The notes: a model not told the origin generated them from the letters alone. Positions 1-7,537 are shown, counted from the stretch's first letter. The stretch is DNA of 8,618 nucleotides from Eubacterium sp. AM49-13BH (GCF_003464165.1 NZ_QSEK01000050.1:1-8618), one strand, 5' to 3'. Numbers and translations are program-made.

Positions 1-20
1 ACCTTATATAACCTTATATA
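1..20. repeat. Two tandem copies of a 10-base AT-rich unit
   Basis: ACCTTATATA occurs twice head to tail at the very edge of the window. Only two copies are visible and the unit is low in complexity, so it may be chance. It lies upstream of the hydrolase promoter, and no gene is seen between the window edge and position 169. Confidence 0.35.
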
Positions 21-81
21 TATTAACAGATAAAGTACATTTTTTCTATCAATCTTAAAATACTTTAACATAAAATTACCA

Positions 82-110
82 TTGCCACACATTAAATAAT
101 GGAATATAAT
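82..110 (+). promoter_or_regulatory. Sigma-A type promoter for the alpha/beta-hydrolase gene
   Basis: A -35 box TTGCCA (82-87) and a perfect -10 box TATAAT (105-110) are separated by exactly 17 bases. Transcription would start near 117, leaving a leader of about 50 bases before the ATG at 170. The leader contains an 8-base palindrome TTTCGAAA (143-150) and the ribosome binding site AGGAGG (156-161). The element is seen directly; its activity is inferred. Confidence 0.75.
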
Positions 111-169
111 TGTTTTATCTATAAGTGCGTTAGAACATTTTCTTTCGAAATAACCAGGAGGAATCTATT

Positions 170-1111
170 ATGAATAAATGGCAGAAAATAGGACTGGCAG
201 TTGGTATGGGAGCTGCTGTTGTTACTACTACACACCTGATTAACAGCATAATATTCAAATCATCTACTGCTAATAATTATACAGGCAAAAGAATAAGAAG
301 CAATTATCAATGGAAGTTCGGCAATATCGCATATGTAACCGCCGGCTCAGGTTCTCCACTTTTACTTATACACGATCTTAATTCTTACAGTTCAAGCTAC
401 GAATGGGAACAGACTATTAACAGCTTTGCTAAGAATCACAAGGTATATGCTATTGATTTATTAGGATGTGGTCATTCTGATAAACCTAATCTTACTTATA
501 CGACTTTTATGTATACACAGCTTATTAATGATTTTGTAGTCAATGTTATCCATTCCAAGACTGATGTTGTTGCTACAGCAGGCTCAACACCAATTGTGAT
601 AATGGCTGCATTTAATAATCATGCACTGTTTAATAAGATTATTCTTGTTTCTCCTTTATCAGTTGAAGATGCTCTTAAAGGGCCTGATAACTTAAGTGGA
701 ATAAGAAGACACATTTTAAATGTGCCTGTTATCGGAACTACTGTGTACAACATTCTGTTTAACAAACCTTCTATTAGAAAGCTTCTTTCAAGAACTTTCA
801 AGGATGGTAAAGTTTCTGCTGATTATATCAACGCATGCCATGAGAATGCACATCTTGGTGACACAGCTGCTAAGTATCTATTCATCAGCACAGAATGTAA
901 TTTTACTACTGTTACTATCTCAAAGGCACTTTCTGAGCTTGATAACTGTATATACATGATTAACGGTATGCACAATAATAATGACGTTATTGATGAATAT
1001 ATCCACATCAATCCAGCAATTGAAAATGTTATGATTCAGGATGCCAAGAAGCTTCCACAGGTTGAACAGCCGGCTGAATTCGTAAGACAGGCTGAGATTT
1101 TTCTTAATTAG
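170..1111 (+). CDS. Membrane-anchored alpha/beta-hydrolase fold protein, catalytic residues degenerate
   Basis: This 313-residue protein starts at an ATG 8 bases after AGGAGG. Residues 7-29 form one hydrophobic N-terminal segment, probably a membrane anchor with the rest outside the cytoplasm. The body looks like an alpha/beta hydrolase: a strand ending in LLLIHD (64-69, where the family usually has HG), a YAIDLLGCGHSDKP stretch (93-106) that matches the usual DLxGxGxSxxP, a nucleophile-elbow candidate AGSTP with Ser139, and a C-terminal LPQVEQPAEF (295-304). That last motif normally reads PHxExP and supplies the catalytic histidine; here a glutamine (Q297) takes its place. The elbow also has Pro where Gly is usual. 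It may therefore be a pseudo-hydrolase or use a different mechanism, and no substrate can be named. It stands alone, faces opposite to the rest of the window and has its own promoter. Fold assignment is confident; activity is not. Confidence 0.8.
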   Translation: MNKWQKIGLAVGMGAAVVTTTHLINSIIFKSSTANNYTGKRIRSNYQWKFGNIAYVTAGSGSPLLLIHDLNSYSSSYEWEQTINSFAKNHKVYAIDLLGCGHSDKPNLTYTTFMYTQLINDFVVNVIHSKTDVVATAGSTPIVIMAAFNNHALFNKIILVSPLSVEDALKGPDNLSGIRRHILNVPVIGTTVYNILFNKPSIRKLLSRTFKDGKVSADYINACHENAHLGDTAAKYLFISTECNFTTVTISKALSELDNCIYMINGMHNNNDVIDEYIHINPAIENVMIQDAKKLPQVEQPAEFVRQAEIFLN

Positions 1112-1160
1112 TTATCCAATATCAGACATTTTTATAATATCCAGATAATTAACAAAGCAT

Positions 1161-1235
1161 ATAAACAAAACCCATATTATCCACAATATGATTAATTGCT
1201 AATCATATAATGTGAATAATATGGGTTTTGTTTAT
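1161..1235. terminator. Long inverted repeat, bidirectional intrinsic terminator between convergent genes
   Basis: The left arm (1161-1194) and right arm (1200-1235) pair over 20 perfect bases at the base of the stem. One mismatch (1181/1215) follows, then 4 pairs, a 2-base bulge (1209-1210), 9 more pairs and a 5-base loop. An A-rich run precedes a GGGTTTTGTTT run on either strand, so it can terminate both the hydrolase gene (stop at 1111) and rsmG (stop at 1263). The single mismatch is C-A in plus-strand RNA but a G-U wobble in minus-strand RNA, so the fold is slightly better for the rsmG transcript. It fills most of the 151-base gap between the two genes. Confidence 0.8.
1177..1185 (+). other. 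Perfect DnaA-box match inside the terminator stem
   Basis: TTATCCACA matches the consensus DnaA-binding nonamer. The opposing arm carries the related TTATTCACA on the minus strand (1211-1219). A single match in AT-rich DNA can be chance, and binding is not shown. Confidence 0.3.
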
Positions 1236-1262
1236 AATAAATGTTCATAAACTATATTATAT

Positions 1263-1985
1263 CTACGAAATTGGCTCTTTTGAAGGAAGTCCAGCCTTTC
1301 TTGGAAACTTTCCAGATGTAGGCTTAATCTTCTTGATATATACTAAAGAACGGTCAATATCAGTACCAGGAAGCTTGAATTTCTTCACTTCTTCTATTGT
1401 TCCGCCAAGAACACTGACTGCTTTCTTAGCATTTACTAATTCTTCATCAATATCTCCTGACTTATATGCCACGAAATATCCACCAACCTTTACGAATGGA
1501 AGGTTATATTCCACAAGAGTTGCTAAGTTAGCAACAGCACGAGAAACACTTACATCAAAATATTCTCTTAAGTCATTATTCCTTCCACCATCCTCTGCTC
1601 TTGAATGAACTGTTTCTATTCCTGTAAGTCCAAGTTCTTCTATTACCTGATTAAGAAACTTTACTCTTTTATTAAGTGAATCAAGCAGAACTACATTAAG
1701 CTGTGGATGTGCTATTTTTAACGGAAGCCCCGGAAAACCAGCACCTGTTCCAACATCAATAAGAGAAATCTCTTTCTTTTTATGTCCGATTTTTTCAATA
1801 TCTAACACAAGACTGTCAACATAATGCTTTAAAAGAACTTCTTCGTAATCTGTAATTCCAGTAAGATTCATAAAGCTATTCCATTCAACCAGCAGCTTAT
1901 AATACATATCAAACTGCTCGTACTGTCTGTCTGTAAGCTCAACACCTATAGAATTCAGATTATTCTTAAATGTTTCATTTATCAT
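1263..1985 (-). CDS. rsmG: 16S rRNA (guanine-527-N7)-methyltransferase RsmG (GidB)
   Basis: This 240-residue protein is a normal length for RsmG, the S-adenosylmethionine-dependent enzyme that makes m7G527 in the 530 loop of 16S rRNA. Loss of it in other bacteria gives low-level streptomycin resistance. The SAM-binding motif IDVGTGAGFPG lies at 76-86, preceded by the family motif WNSFMNLTGI (35-44). It is followed by LLDSLNKRVKFLNQV (100-114) and SRAVANLATL (148-157). The C-terminus KFPRKAGLPSKEPI (226-239) is also typical of the family. The ATG is preceded by AAGGAGA. The gene begins 20 bases after the mnmG stop, so it is the last gene of the minus-strand cluster and ends into the bidirectional terminator. 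Nothing in the reading frame looks disturbed. Confidence 0.96.
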   Translation of the reverse strand: MINETFKNNLNSIGVELTDRQYEQFDMYYKLLVEWNSFMNLTGITDYEEVLLKHYVDSLVLDIEKIGHKKKEISLIDVGTGAGFPGLPLKIAHPQLNVVLLDSLNKRVKFLNQVIEELGLTGIETVHSRAEDGGRNNDLREYFDVSVSRAVANLATLVEYNLPFVKVGGYFVAYKSGDIDEELVNAKKAVSVLGGTIEEVKKFKLPGTDIDRSLVYIKKIKPTSGKFPRKAGLPSKEPIS

Positions 1986-2005
1986 ACATTTCTCCTTATC
2001 AATGA

Positions 2006-3888
2006 TTAATGCTTTCTTCTAAGAGACTCTAGGTAAACAAGAAGCACTGATATATCAGCAGGCGAAACACCTGATATTCTTGAAGCCTGTCCAATTGAAC
2101 GAGGTCTGAATTTATCAAGCTTCTGCATAGCCTCTTTTCTTAATCCGCTTATTTCTAAGTAATCAAGGCTGTCTGGTATAAGCTTATTTTCAAGCTTTTT
2201 AAAATGTTCAACCTGTCTTAACTGTCTGTCTATATATCCCTCGTATTTCAGATTAATATTAACCTGCTCACATACATCACAAGGCAACTCTGGTCTGTGC
2301 TTATCAATTGGAGCAAGAACATCATATGAAAGCTCCGGTCTTCTTATAAGTTCTGCAAGTGTAGCACCTGTTGTAAGCTCTGTACTTCCGTTATCTGTAA
2401 GTACCTTCTGTACTTCACTTCCAGTTCCTATATTAACTGACTTAACACGCTCAATTTCTTCATCTATAAGCTGAATCTTGCGGGTAAGGCGGTTCATTCT
2501 TTCTTCGCTTATAAGTCCGACTCTGTAACCATATTTAGTAAGTCTTATATCTGCATTATCCTGTCTTAATATAAGTCTGTACTCTGCACGGCTTGTCATC
2601 ATTCTGTAAGGCTCTGCTGTTTCCTTAGTTACAAGGTCATCTATAAGAACTCCTATATAACTTTCTGAACGGTCAAGTATAAGTGGTTCTTCCTTCTTAA
2701 CGAAAAGTGCCGCATTGATACCCGCGACAATTCCCTGTGCAGCAGCTTCCTCATATCCTGAGCTTCCATTAAACTGTCCGCCAGCAAATAATCCTTCAAT
2801 CTTCTTGAATTCAAGAGAAGACTTTAACTGAACAGCGTTAATACAGTCATACTCAATAGCATAAGCATTTCTTACGATTCGGACATTCTCAAGACCAGGA
2901 ACTGTTCTATACATTGCATACTGCACATCCTCAGGCATTGAACTGCTCATTCCACCAAGATACATTTCATTAGTATACAAGCCCTCTGGCTCAATGAATA
3001 CCTGATGTCTGTCTTTGTCTGCAAATCTTACAACCTTATCCTCAATTGATGGACAGTATCTTGGGCCTGTTCCGTGGATATCTCCTGAATAAAGAGGTGA
3101 ACGGTCAAGATTATCCATAATAATCTTGTGTGTCTCTTCATTAGTATATGTAAGCCAGCAGCTACCTGATCTTTCTGTATGCTCTCAGGGTCTGTTTCAA
3201 ATGAAAATGGCACAATCCTCTTATCACCGAACTGCTCTGTCATCTTAGAAAAATCCACTGACCTTTTATCAACTCTGGCAGGTGTACCTGTCTTGAATCT
3301 TCTCACTTCAATTCCATTATCAATAAGTGACTGTGTAAGATGATTGGCAGCCTGTAATCCGTTAGGACCTGTATGATAACTTACATCACCATATATACAT
3401 CTTGCTTTAAGATATACTCCTGTACATAAAACAACTGCCTTAGCTATGTATTCTGCACCCGAAACAGTCTTTACACCGCCAATTTTTCCATCATTAACAA
3501 TAATCTCTGAAACTTCAGCCTGTCTTATATGCAGATGTTCAGTATTCTCAAGCACATTTCTCATTCTTCTGCTGTAATCGGACTTATCAGCCTGTGCACG
3601 GAGTGAATGAACTGCAGGGCCTTTTGATGCATTTAACATCTTTGACTGTATAAATGTAGCATCAATATTCTTTCCCATCTCTCCACCAAGAGCATCTATT
3701 TCTCTTACAAGATGTCCCTTAGAACTTCCTCCTATATTAGGATTACAAGGCATCATTGCTATACTTTCAACGCTTACTGTAAATATAATTGTTTCAAGTC
3801 CCATTCTTGCAGCAGCAAGGGCAGCCTCACAGCCTGCGTGACCAGCACCTACTACTACAACATCATATTCTTCTCTAATATTAGGCAT
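2006..3888 (-). pseudogene. mnmG: tRNA uridine-5-carboxymethylaminomethyl modification enzyme MnmG (GidA), frame broken by an apparent 1-base deletion
   Basis: MnmG is the FAD-dependent subunit that, with MnmE, modifies the wobble U34 of several tRNAs. The ATG at 3888 is chosen because AAGGAGA sits 6 bases upstream; an in-frame TTG at 3906 lacks a site. The N-terminal part has the FAD motif [13 protein letters not shown] (residues 11-23), the CNPNIGG motif and [14 protein letters not shown]. Its frame stays typical to a KDQV stretch ending at 3163. From there it reads nonsense to a stop at 3028, while the next frame gives the expected continuation ([13 protein letters not shown], then [44 protein letters not shown]) to the stop at 2006. 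Restoring one base near 3163 gives 627 residues, the usual size. No slippery heptamer and no ribosome binding site for a separate C-terminal protein is seen. This is either a sequence error or a recent lesion. Confidence 0.9.
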
Positions 3889-3894
3889 ATTACT

Positions 3895-3901
3895 TCTCCT
3901 T
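3895..3901 (-). promoter_or_regulatory. Ribosome binding site that fixes the mnmG start
   Basis: AAGGAGA on the minus strand lies 6 bases before the ATG at 3888. It also sits inside the reading frame that would begin at the upstream TTG (3906), which argues against that longer start. Confidence 0.8.
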
Positions 3902-3912
3902 ATCAACCTGCA

Positions 3913-5286
3913 TTACTTACCCATACAGAACTTTGAGAAAATTCTGTTGGCAAGGTCATCTTCAATCTCTTCTCCTATTATAAGACCAAGATTCTCATAT
4001 GCAGCCATTAAATCAATAGTAAGGAAATCTTCACTTACCATGTTATCAATTCCATCAAGTACAAGCTTTAAGCTGTCATCAGCCTTCTTTAAAAGTTCTT
4101 TATGTCTTGTACTTGTAATATATACATCCTCATTAAACTTAACTTCACCGTTAAAGAACATATTCTTAACAGTTTCCTCAAGTTCTTCAATTCCTGTCTC
4201 CTGCTTTGCAGATATAGTAACTGTCTCACAATTCATTATTTTCTTAATATCTTCTGCTGTTGTAACCTGTGCAAGATCAGCTTTATTAAGTATTACAAGA
4301 ACCTTCTTATCCTTGATAAGTTCCATAATCTCATAATCATTATCATCAAGTACTCTTGAAGAATCAACTACATATATTACAAGATCAGCGATTTCTGCAA
4401 GCTTCTTAGCCTTATTAACCCCAATGCTTTCAACAACATCATCAGTTTTTCTGATTCCTGCAGTATCAATAAGATTAAGAGTAATTCCAGACAGATTAAT
4501 CATTTCTTCAAGAGTATCTCTCGTAGTTCCTTCTATATCAGTAACAATTGCTCTCTCTTCTCTTGCAAGTACATTAAGCAGGCTTGACTTTCCTGCATTA
4601 GTTTTCCCCAAAATGACTGTACGCACGCCATCATGCATGATTCTGCCATTATCGCATGTTTTTAACAAGTTATCCACATTATTAAGACAGTTTTCCACAT
4701 CATTTTTAAGGTTATCTACATTAGCATCTATATCAAAATGTTCTGGATCATCAAGAGCAGCCTCAATAAATGCAACATTATTCAATATTATCTCTCTTAT
4801 ATTCTTAATCTTTTCAGATAACTTACCATCTAACTGATTAACAGATGACTTCAGAGCATAATCATTCTTTGCATTAATAATATCAATAACAGCCTCCGCC
4901 TGTGACAGGTCAATTCTTCCATTAAGAAATGCTCTCTTTGTAAATTCACCAGGCTCTGCAAGCCTTGCACCAGCGTTAAGTACCGCCTCTAACACCTTCT
5001 TAGTAACAAGAATACCGCCATGACAGTCAATCTCAACAATATTCTCTCTTGTATAAGTGTTAGGAGCTTTCATTACAATTACAAGTGCTTCATCAATTTC
5101 ATTATCATTATCACATATATTTCCAAAATGTACCGTATGACTCTTTACATTTGCAAGCTTAATATTCTTTTTTGACTTAAAAACTTTATCTCCAATAATA
5201 ATTGCATCAGGACCGCTTATTCTTACAATACTTATTCCACCGCTTGACACTGTACTTGTAGATATAGCTGCTATTGTATCCTCCAT
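3913..5286 (-). CDS. mnmE: tRNA modification GTPase MnmE (TrmE)
   Basis: MnmE is a potassium-activated, dimeric GTPase that works with MnmG to add (carboxymethyl)aminomethyl groups to U34 of tRNAs, using a methylene-tetrahydrofolate carbon. From the ATG at 5286 it has 457 residues, full length. The N-terminal folate-binding domain shows TIAAIS (4-9) and EPGEFTKRAFLNGRIDLSQA (111-130). The G domain has the P-loop GKTNAGKS (227-234), the G2 region EGTTRD (252-257), DTAGIR (274-279), NKAD (334-337) and SAK (359-361). The C-terminus FCMGK holds the conserved C-x-G-K cysteine. The helical segment around 190-210 has a heptad repeat based on VDN, encoded by three DnaA-box-like DNA words. The upstream ATG at 5292 abuts GGAGG and is disfavoured. 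mnmG starts 24 bases downstream. An intrinsic terminator lies just upstream, so expression probably depends on readthrough from jag. Confidence 0.96.
   Translation of the reverse strand: MEDTIAAISTSTVSSGGISIVRISGPDAIIIGDKVFKSKKNIKLANVKSHTVHFGNICDNDNEIDEALVIVMKAPNTYTRENIVEIDCHGGILVTKKVLEAVLNAGARLAEPGEFTKRAFLNGRIDLSQAEAVIDIINAKNDYALKSSVNQLDGKLSEKIKNIREIILNNVAFIEAALDDPEHFDIDANVDNLKNDVENCLNNVDNLLKTCDNGRIMHDGVRTVILGKTNAGKSSLLNVLAREERAIVTDIEGTTRDTLEEMINLSGITLNLIDTAGIRKTDDVVESIGVNKAKKLAEIADLVIYVVDSSRVLDDNDYEIMELIKDKKVLVILNKADLAQVTTAEDIKKIMNCETVTISAKQETGIEELEETVKNMFFNGEVKFNEDVYITSTRHKELLKKADDSLKLVLDGIDNMVSEDFLTIDLMAAYENLGLIIGEEIEDDLANRIFSKFCMGK
4670..4720 (+). other. Three DnaA-box-like nonamers at exact 21-base spacing inside mnmE
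   Basis: TTATCCACA (4670-4678, perfect consensus), TTTTCCACA (4691-4699) and TTATCTACA (4712-4720) lie in the same orientation. Their starts are 21 bases apart, two helical turns. They encode a VDN/VEN heptad repeat in MnmE, which may be the full explanation. A role in binding DnaA near the origin is inference only. Confidence 0.35.
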
Positions 5287-5292
5287 TTCCAT

Positions 5293-5297
5293 CCTCC
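5293..5297 (-). promoter_or_regulatory. Ribosome binding site that decides the mnmE start
   Basis: GGAGG on the minus strand ends 6 bases before the ATG at 5286 and directly abuts the ATG at 5292. The spacing favours the shorter start, which also gives the family-typical N-terminus MEDTIAAI. Confidence 0.75.
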
Positions 5298-5301
5298 ATA
5301 T

Positions 5302-5334
5302 AAAAAATGCTGTGATAATAATACCACAGCATTT
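5302..5334 (-). terminator. Intrinsic terminator between jag and mnmE
   Basis: On the minus strand a perfect 10-base inverted repeat (arms 5325-5334 and 5305-5314, AAATGCTGTG with CACAGCATTT) encloses a 10-base loop. It is followed by six T residues (5307-5302). It begins 19 bases after the jag stop and ends a few bases before the mnmE ribosome binding site. No promoter fits between its T-run and mnmE, so it likely acts as a partial terminator that lowers mnmE-mnmG-rsmG expression relative to jag. A promoter inside jag is the alternative. Confidence 0.8.
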
Positions 5335-5353
5335 AATAAAATCATATATCTAA

Positions 5354-6265
5354 TTATCTGTTATATCTGTTATTATTCTCTCTTTCAAGATAAACAACAA
5401 CATGTCTGAAAGGTTCTTCACCCTCACTTCTTGTAGAAACAAACTTATCTGCCTGAAGTGCTGAATGGATAATTCTTCTTTCATATGGGTTCATAGGCTC
5501 AAGTGAAACAGGTCTTCTGCTTCTCTTAACCTTGTATGCAATATTCTTAGCAAGAGACTCAAGAGTTTCTTTTCTTCTCTTTCTATAGTTCTCTGTATCT
5601 AATTTAACTCTTACATACTTCTCACTGTTCTTGTTAATTACAAGACTTGTAAGATACTGGATAGAATCAAGTGTCTGTCCTCTCTTACCGATAAGAACAC
5701 CCATGTTATCTCCAGAAAGATCTACATTAACGCTGTTTTCTTCATCGTCAAATGTAATATCAGCCTTAACTTCCATGCTCATAGCACCAAACATATTATT
5801 AAGGAATGTCTGTATATCCTTCTTAATAACTTCCTTCTGCTCAGCTGTAAATGGCTCTGCCTTAGGCTGTTCTTCAGCCTTAGGAACTTCTTTAACTTCT
5901 GCATTCTTGTGGTTATCAGCAGGCTTATATTCTTTCTTGAACTCTTTCTTAGGTTCCGCCTTGAATTCCTTCTTAGGCTCTGCTTTCTTGAAATTATCTG
6001 CCTTCTTTTCGAATTTCTTCTCTGCATGAACAGGTGCTTCAATGGCCTTTTTAGGCTCTTCAGCATTTACCTGTTCTACTACAGTCTCTTCCTGCTTTTC
6101 TCTTGCCTTAATTTTAGCAGGCTTGGAATTAAATATTCCTAAAAATCCTGAATTACCTTTGTCTATAACTTCATAATCAAGCTTATCACTTGGAATACCA
6201 AGCTTAGTACAGGCATTAGTTATAGCTTCTTCAACAGATTTTCCTGTAACTTCAATATATTCCAT
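5354..6265 (-). CDS. jag: RNA-binding protein Jag/KhpB (Jag-N, KH and R3H domains)
   Basis: This 303-residue protein has the three-part Jag architecture. The Jag-N domain is at about 1-55 (YIEVTGKSVEEAI; FLGIF). A long, charged Lys/Glu/Pro/Ala-rich linker follows (about 56-140) with two KAEPKKEF repeats. The KH domain (about 145-222) carries the GxxG-type loop IGKRGQT (192-198). The R3H domain (about 225-295) carries the signature Arg263-x3-His267. In streptococci and other Firmicutes KhpB pairs with KhpA and binds many RNAs affecting cell elongation and division; that role is transferred by family. The gene follows yidC after only 13 bases, and its ribosome binding site GAGAGGG begins right after the yidC stop, a sign of translational coupling. 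The ATG at 6265 is the natural start because the Jag-N domain begins there. A terminator follows. Confidence 0.95.
   Translation of the reverse strand: MEYIEVTGKSVEEAITNACTKLGIPSDKLDYEVIDKGNSGFLGIFNSKPAKIKAREKQEETVVEQVNAEEPKKAIEAPVHAEKKFEKKADNFKKAEPKKEFKAEPKKEFKKEYKPADNHKNAEVKEVPKAEEQPKAEPFTAEQKEVIKKDIQTFLNNMFGAMSMEVKADITFDDEENSVNVDLSGDNMGVLIGKRGQTLDSIQYLTSLVINKNSEKYVRVKLDTENYRKRRKETLESLAKNIAYKVKRSRRPVSLEPMNPYERRIIHSALQADKFVSTRSEGEEPFRHVVVYLERENNNRYNR
5937..5984 (-). repeat. Two imperfect 24-base tandem repeats in the jag linker
   Basis: Positions 5937-5960 and 5961-5984 are tandem, imperfect copies, each coding for the eight residues KAEPKKEF in frame. A third partial copy (KKEY) follows. 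Such copy-number variation is tolerated in a disordered linker. Confidence 0.6.
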
Positions 6266-6278
6266 TACTTAACCCTCT

Positions 6279-7525
6279 CTATTTTCTTTTATCGTTGACC
6301 TCATTGTATCTTGATACCATACCAACCTTATCAGCAAGACTTCCTGGTTTAGCTGCCTTACCGTTTGCTGCTGCGGCTTCCTTTAATTCCTGTATCTTCT
6401 TATCGTTAGTTTCTTTTCTTTCCTGAAGCTTCTTTGCTCTGTCAGCACTTGAAGAAGCAGAAGAATTCTTATTATTATTCACATTCTTAGTACTTACAGA
6501 AGCACCTTTAACGATAGTTTCTGCTGGAAGTCCCTTCTTAGCTCTCTTCTTGTTACGCTTTTCAACATTCTTTTCTACAATCTTATCTGTTCCAATCTTA
6601 TCATAATATCTGTTAATGAAGATTGTCTGAATTGTCTGTATAACAGCTGTTGCAATCCAGTAAACACCAAGACCTGAAGGAAGACTTATTGCAAGAAATG
6701 CTGACATAAGTGGCATGAAATAAGTCATCATCTTCATAGATGCTGCTGCTGGATTATCACTGTCAGGCTGCTCCATGCCAGCCTGTGAAACCTTAACAGA
6801 TATAACTGTGTAACGCCTGCAAGAATTGGAATTAATATAGCTATATGAAGACCAAAACCTGGATTCTGAGACATGTTAACGCCTAAGAAAGTATTCATAT
6901 GGTTAATCTTATCAAGATTCTGTGTAATCATATCAGAAAATGCTGGAAATGCTTCTTTTAACTTAGTCCACTGGTCTGCAGTGAATGAATTAAGTGTTGT
7001 TACAGCTGTGCTTGTATTGCTCCAGTCAACAGTCTTTCCGTATATCTCATTAAGAGTATCAGCATATCCTGAAACAGATGAGATACCATCAGCACCATTA
7101 AGTCCAAGTATATTAAGGAAAAGTACCTTAATCTGTGAAATATAAAGTGGTATCTGCTGGAATACTCTGTAAAGTGCAAAAAGAATAGGCATCTGGATAA
7201 GAAGCTGCACACAGCTTCCCCACTGTGAAACACCATATTTTTCATAAACAGCCTTAGTTTCTGCCTGCATCTTCTGCATAGCTACTGTATCACTGTTCTT
7301 TCCCTTATACTTCTCCTGAATAGCCTTTATCTCCGGGTTCATAACTGACTGTAACTTAGTCATCTTCTGCTGCTTAATCTGTAATGGAAGCATTAACATT
7401 TTAACAAGCAGAGTAAAAATAATGATTGCTATTGCAATATTACCAATTCCTATTGCATTAAGACCCATGAAAAGGATGTCTAAAATGTAACCAAGTAACT
7501 GTGCAATTGGCTTAATAATACTCAA
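6279..7525 (-). pseudogene. yidC: Membrane protein insertase YidC (Oxa1/SpoIIIJ family), frame broken by an apparent 1-base deletion
   Basis: YidC inserts and folds membrane proteins, alone or with SecYEG. The TTG at 7525 is chosen because GGAGGTG lies 5 bases upstream; it gives an N-terminus with no lipobox. Visible segments (numbered from this TTG) are an amphipathic start (3-25), a first membrane helix (about 26-47), a coiled hydrophilic loop rich in Lys/Gln, WGSCVQLLIQMPILFALYRV (102-121) and HIAILIPILAGVTQ (about 227-240). The frame then turns to nonsense near 6805 and stops at 6734. In the neighbouring frame the expected VKVSQAGMEQ follows, then two more membrane helices (MTYFMPLMSAFLA; GLGVYWIATAVIQTI) and a long Lys-rich tail to the stop at 6279. 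Adding one base restores 415 residues. The missing base fits a shortened T-run (CAGTTTATA to CAGTTATA). YidC is normally essential in bacteria that have a single copy, so sequence error is the first suspicion. Confidence 0.9.
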
Positions 7526-7530
7526 ATTGT

Positions 7531-7537
7531 CACCTCC
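7531..7537 (-). promoter_or_regulatory. Ribosome binding site that selects a TTG start for yidC
   Basis: GGAGGTG on the minus strand stands 5 bases before the TTG at 7525. The only longer option in the same frame is another TTG at 7558 without a site. The strong site supports the rarer TTG initiator. Confidence 0.75.

Noticed and set aside
1..20. CRISPR-like repeat at the left edge
   Set aside because: There are only two adjacent 10-base AT-rich copies, with no spacers.
1228..1608. 126-residue plus-strand open frame across rsmG
   Set aside because: It is the antisense of a clear rsmG gene, has no ribosome binding site and starts inside the terminator region.
3028..3170. Programmed minus-one frameshifting in mnmG
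   Set aside because: There is no X-XXY-YYZ slippery heptamer at the frame change, and MnmG is not known to use frameshifting.
3947..4837. Plus-strand open frames opposite mnmE
   Set aside because: They are shadows of the intact mnmE reading frame, with no promoter or ribosome binding site.
5631..6142. Leucine/serine-rich plus-strand frames that look like membrane proteins opposite jag
   Set aside because: The Lys/Glu-rich jag linker read backwards gives Leu/Phe/Ser-rich frames. No start signals are present and the minus-strand gene is unmistakable.
6734..6815. Two separately translated YidC halves
   Set aside because: The internal ATG of the second piece has no ribosome binding site, and the break falls between membrane helices that belong to one fold.
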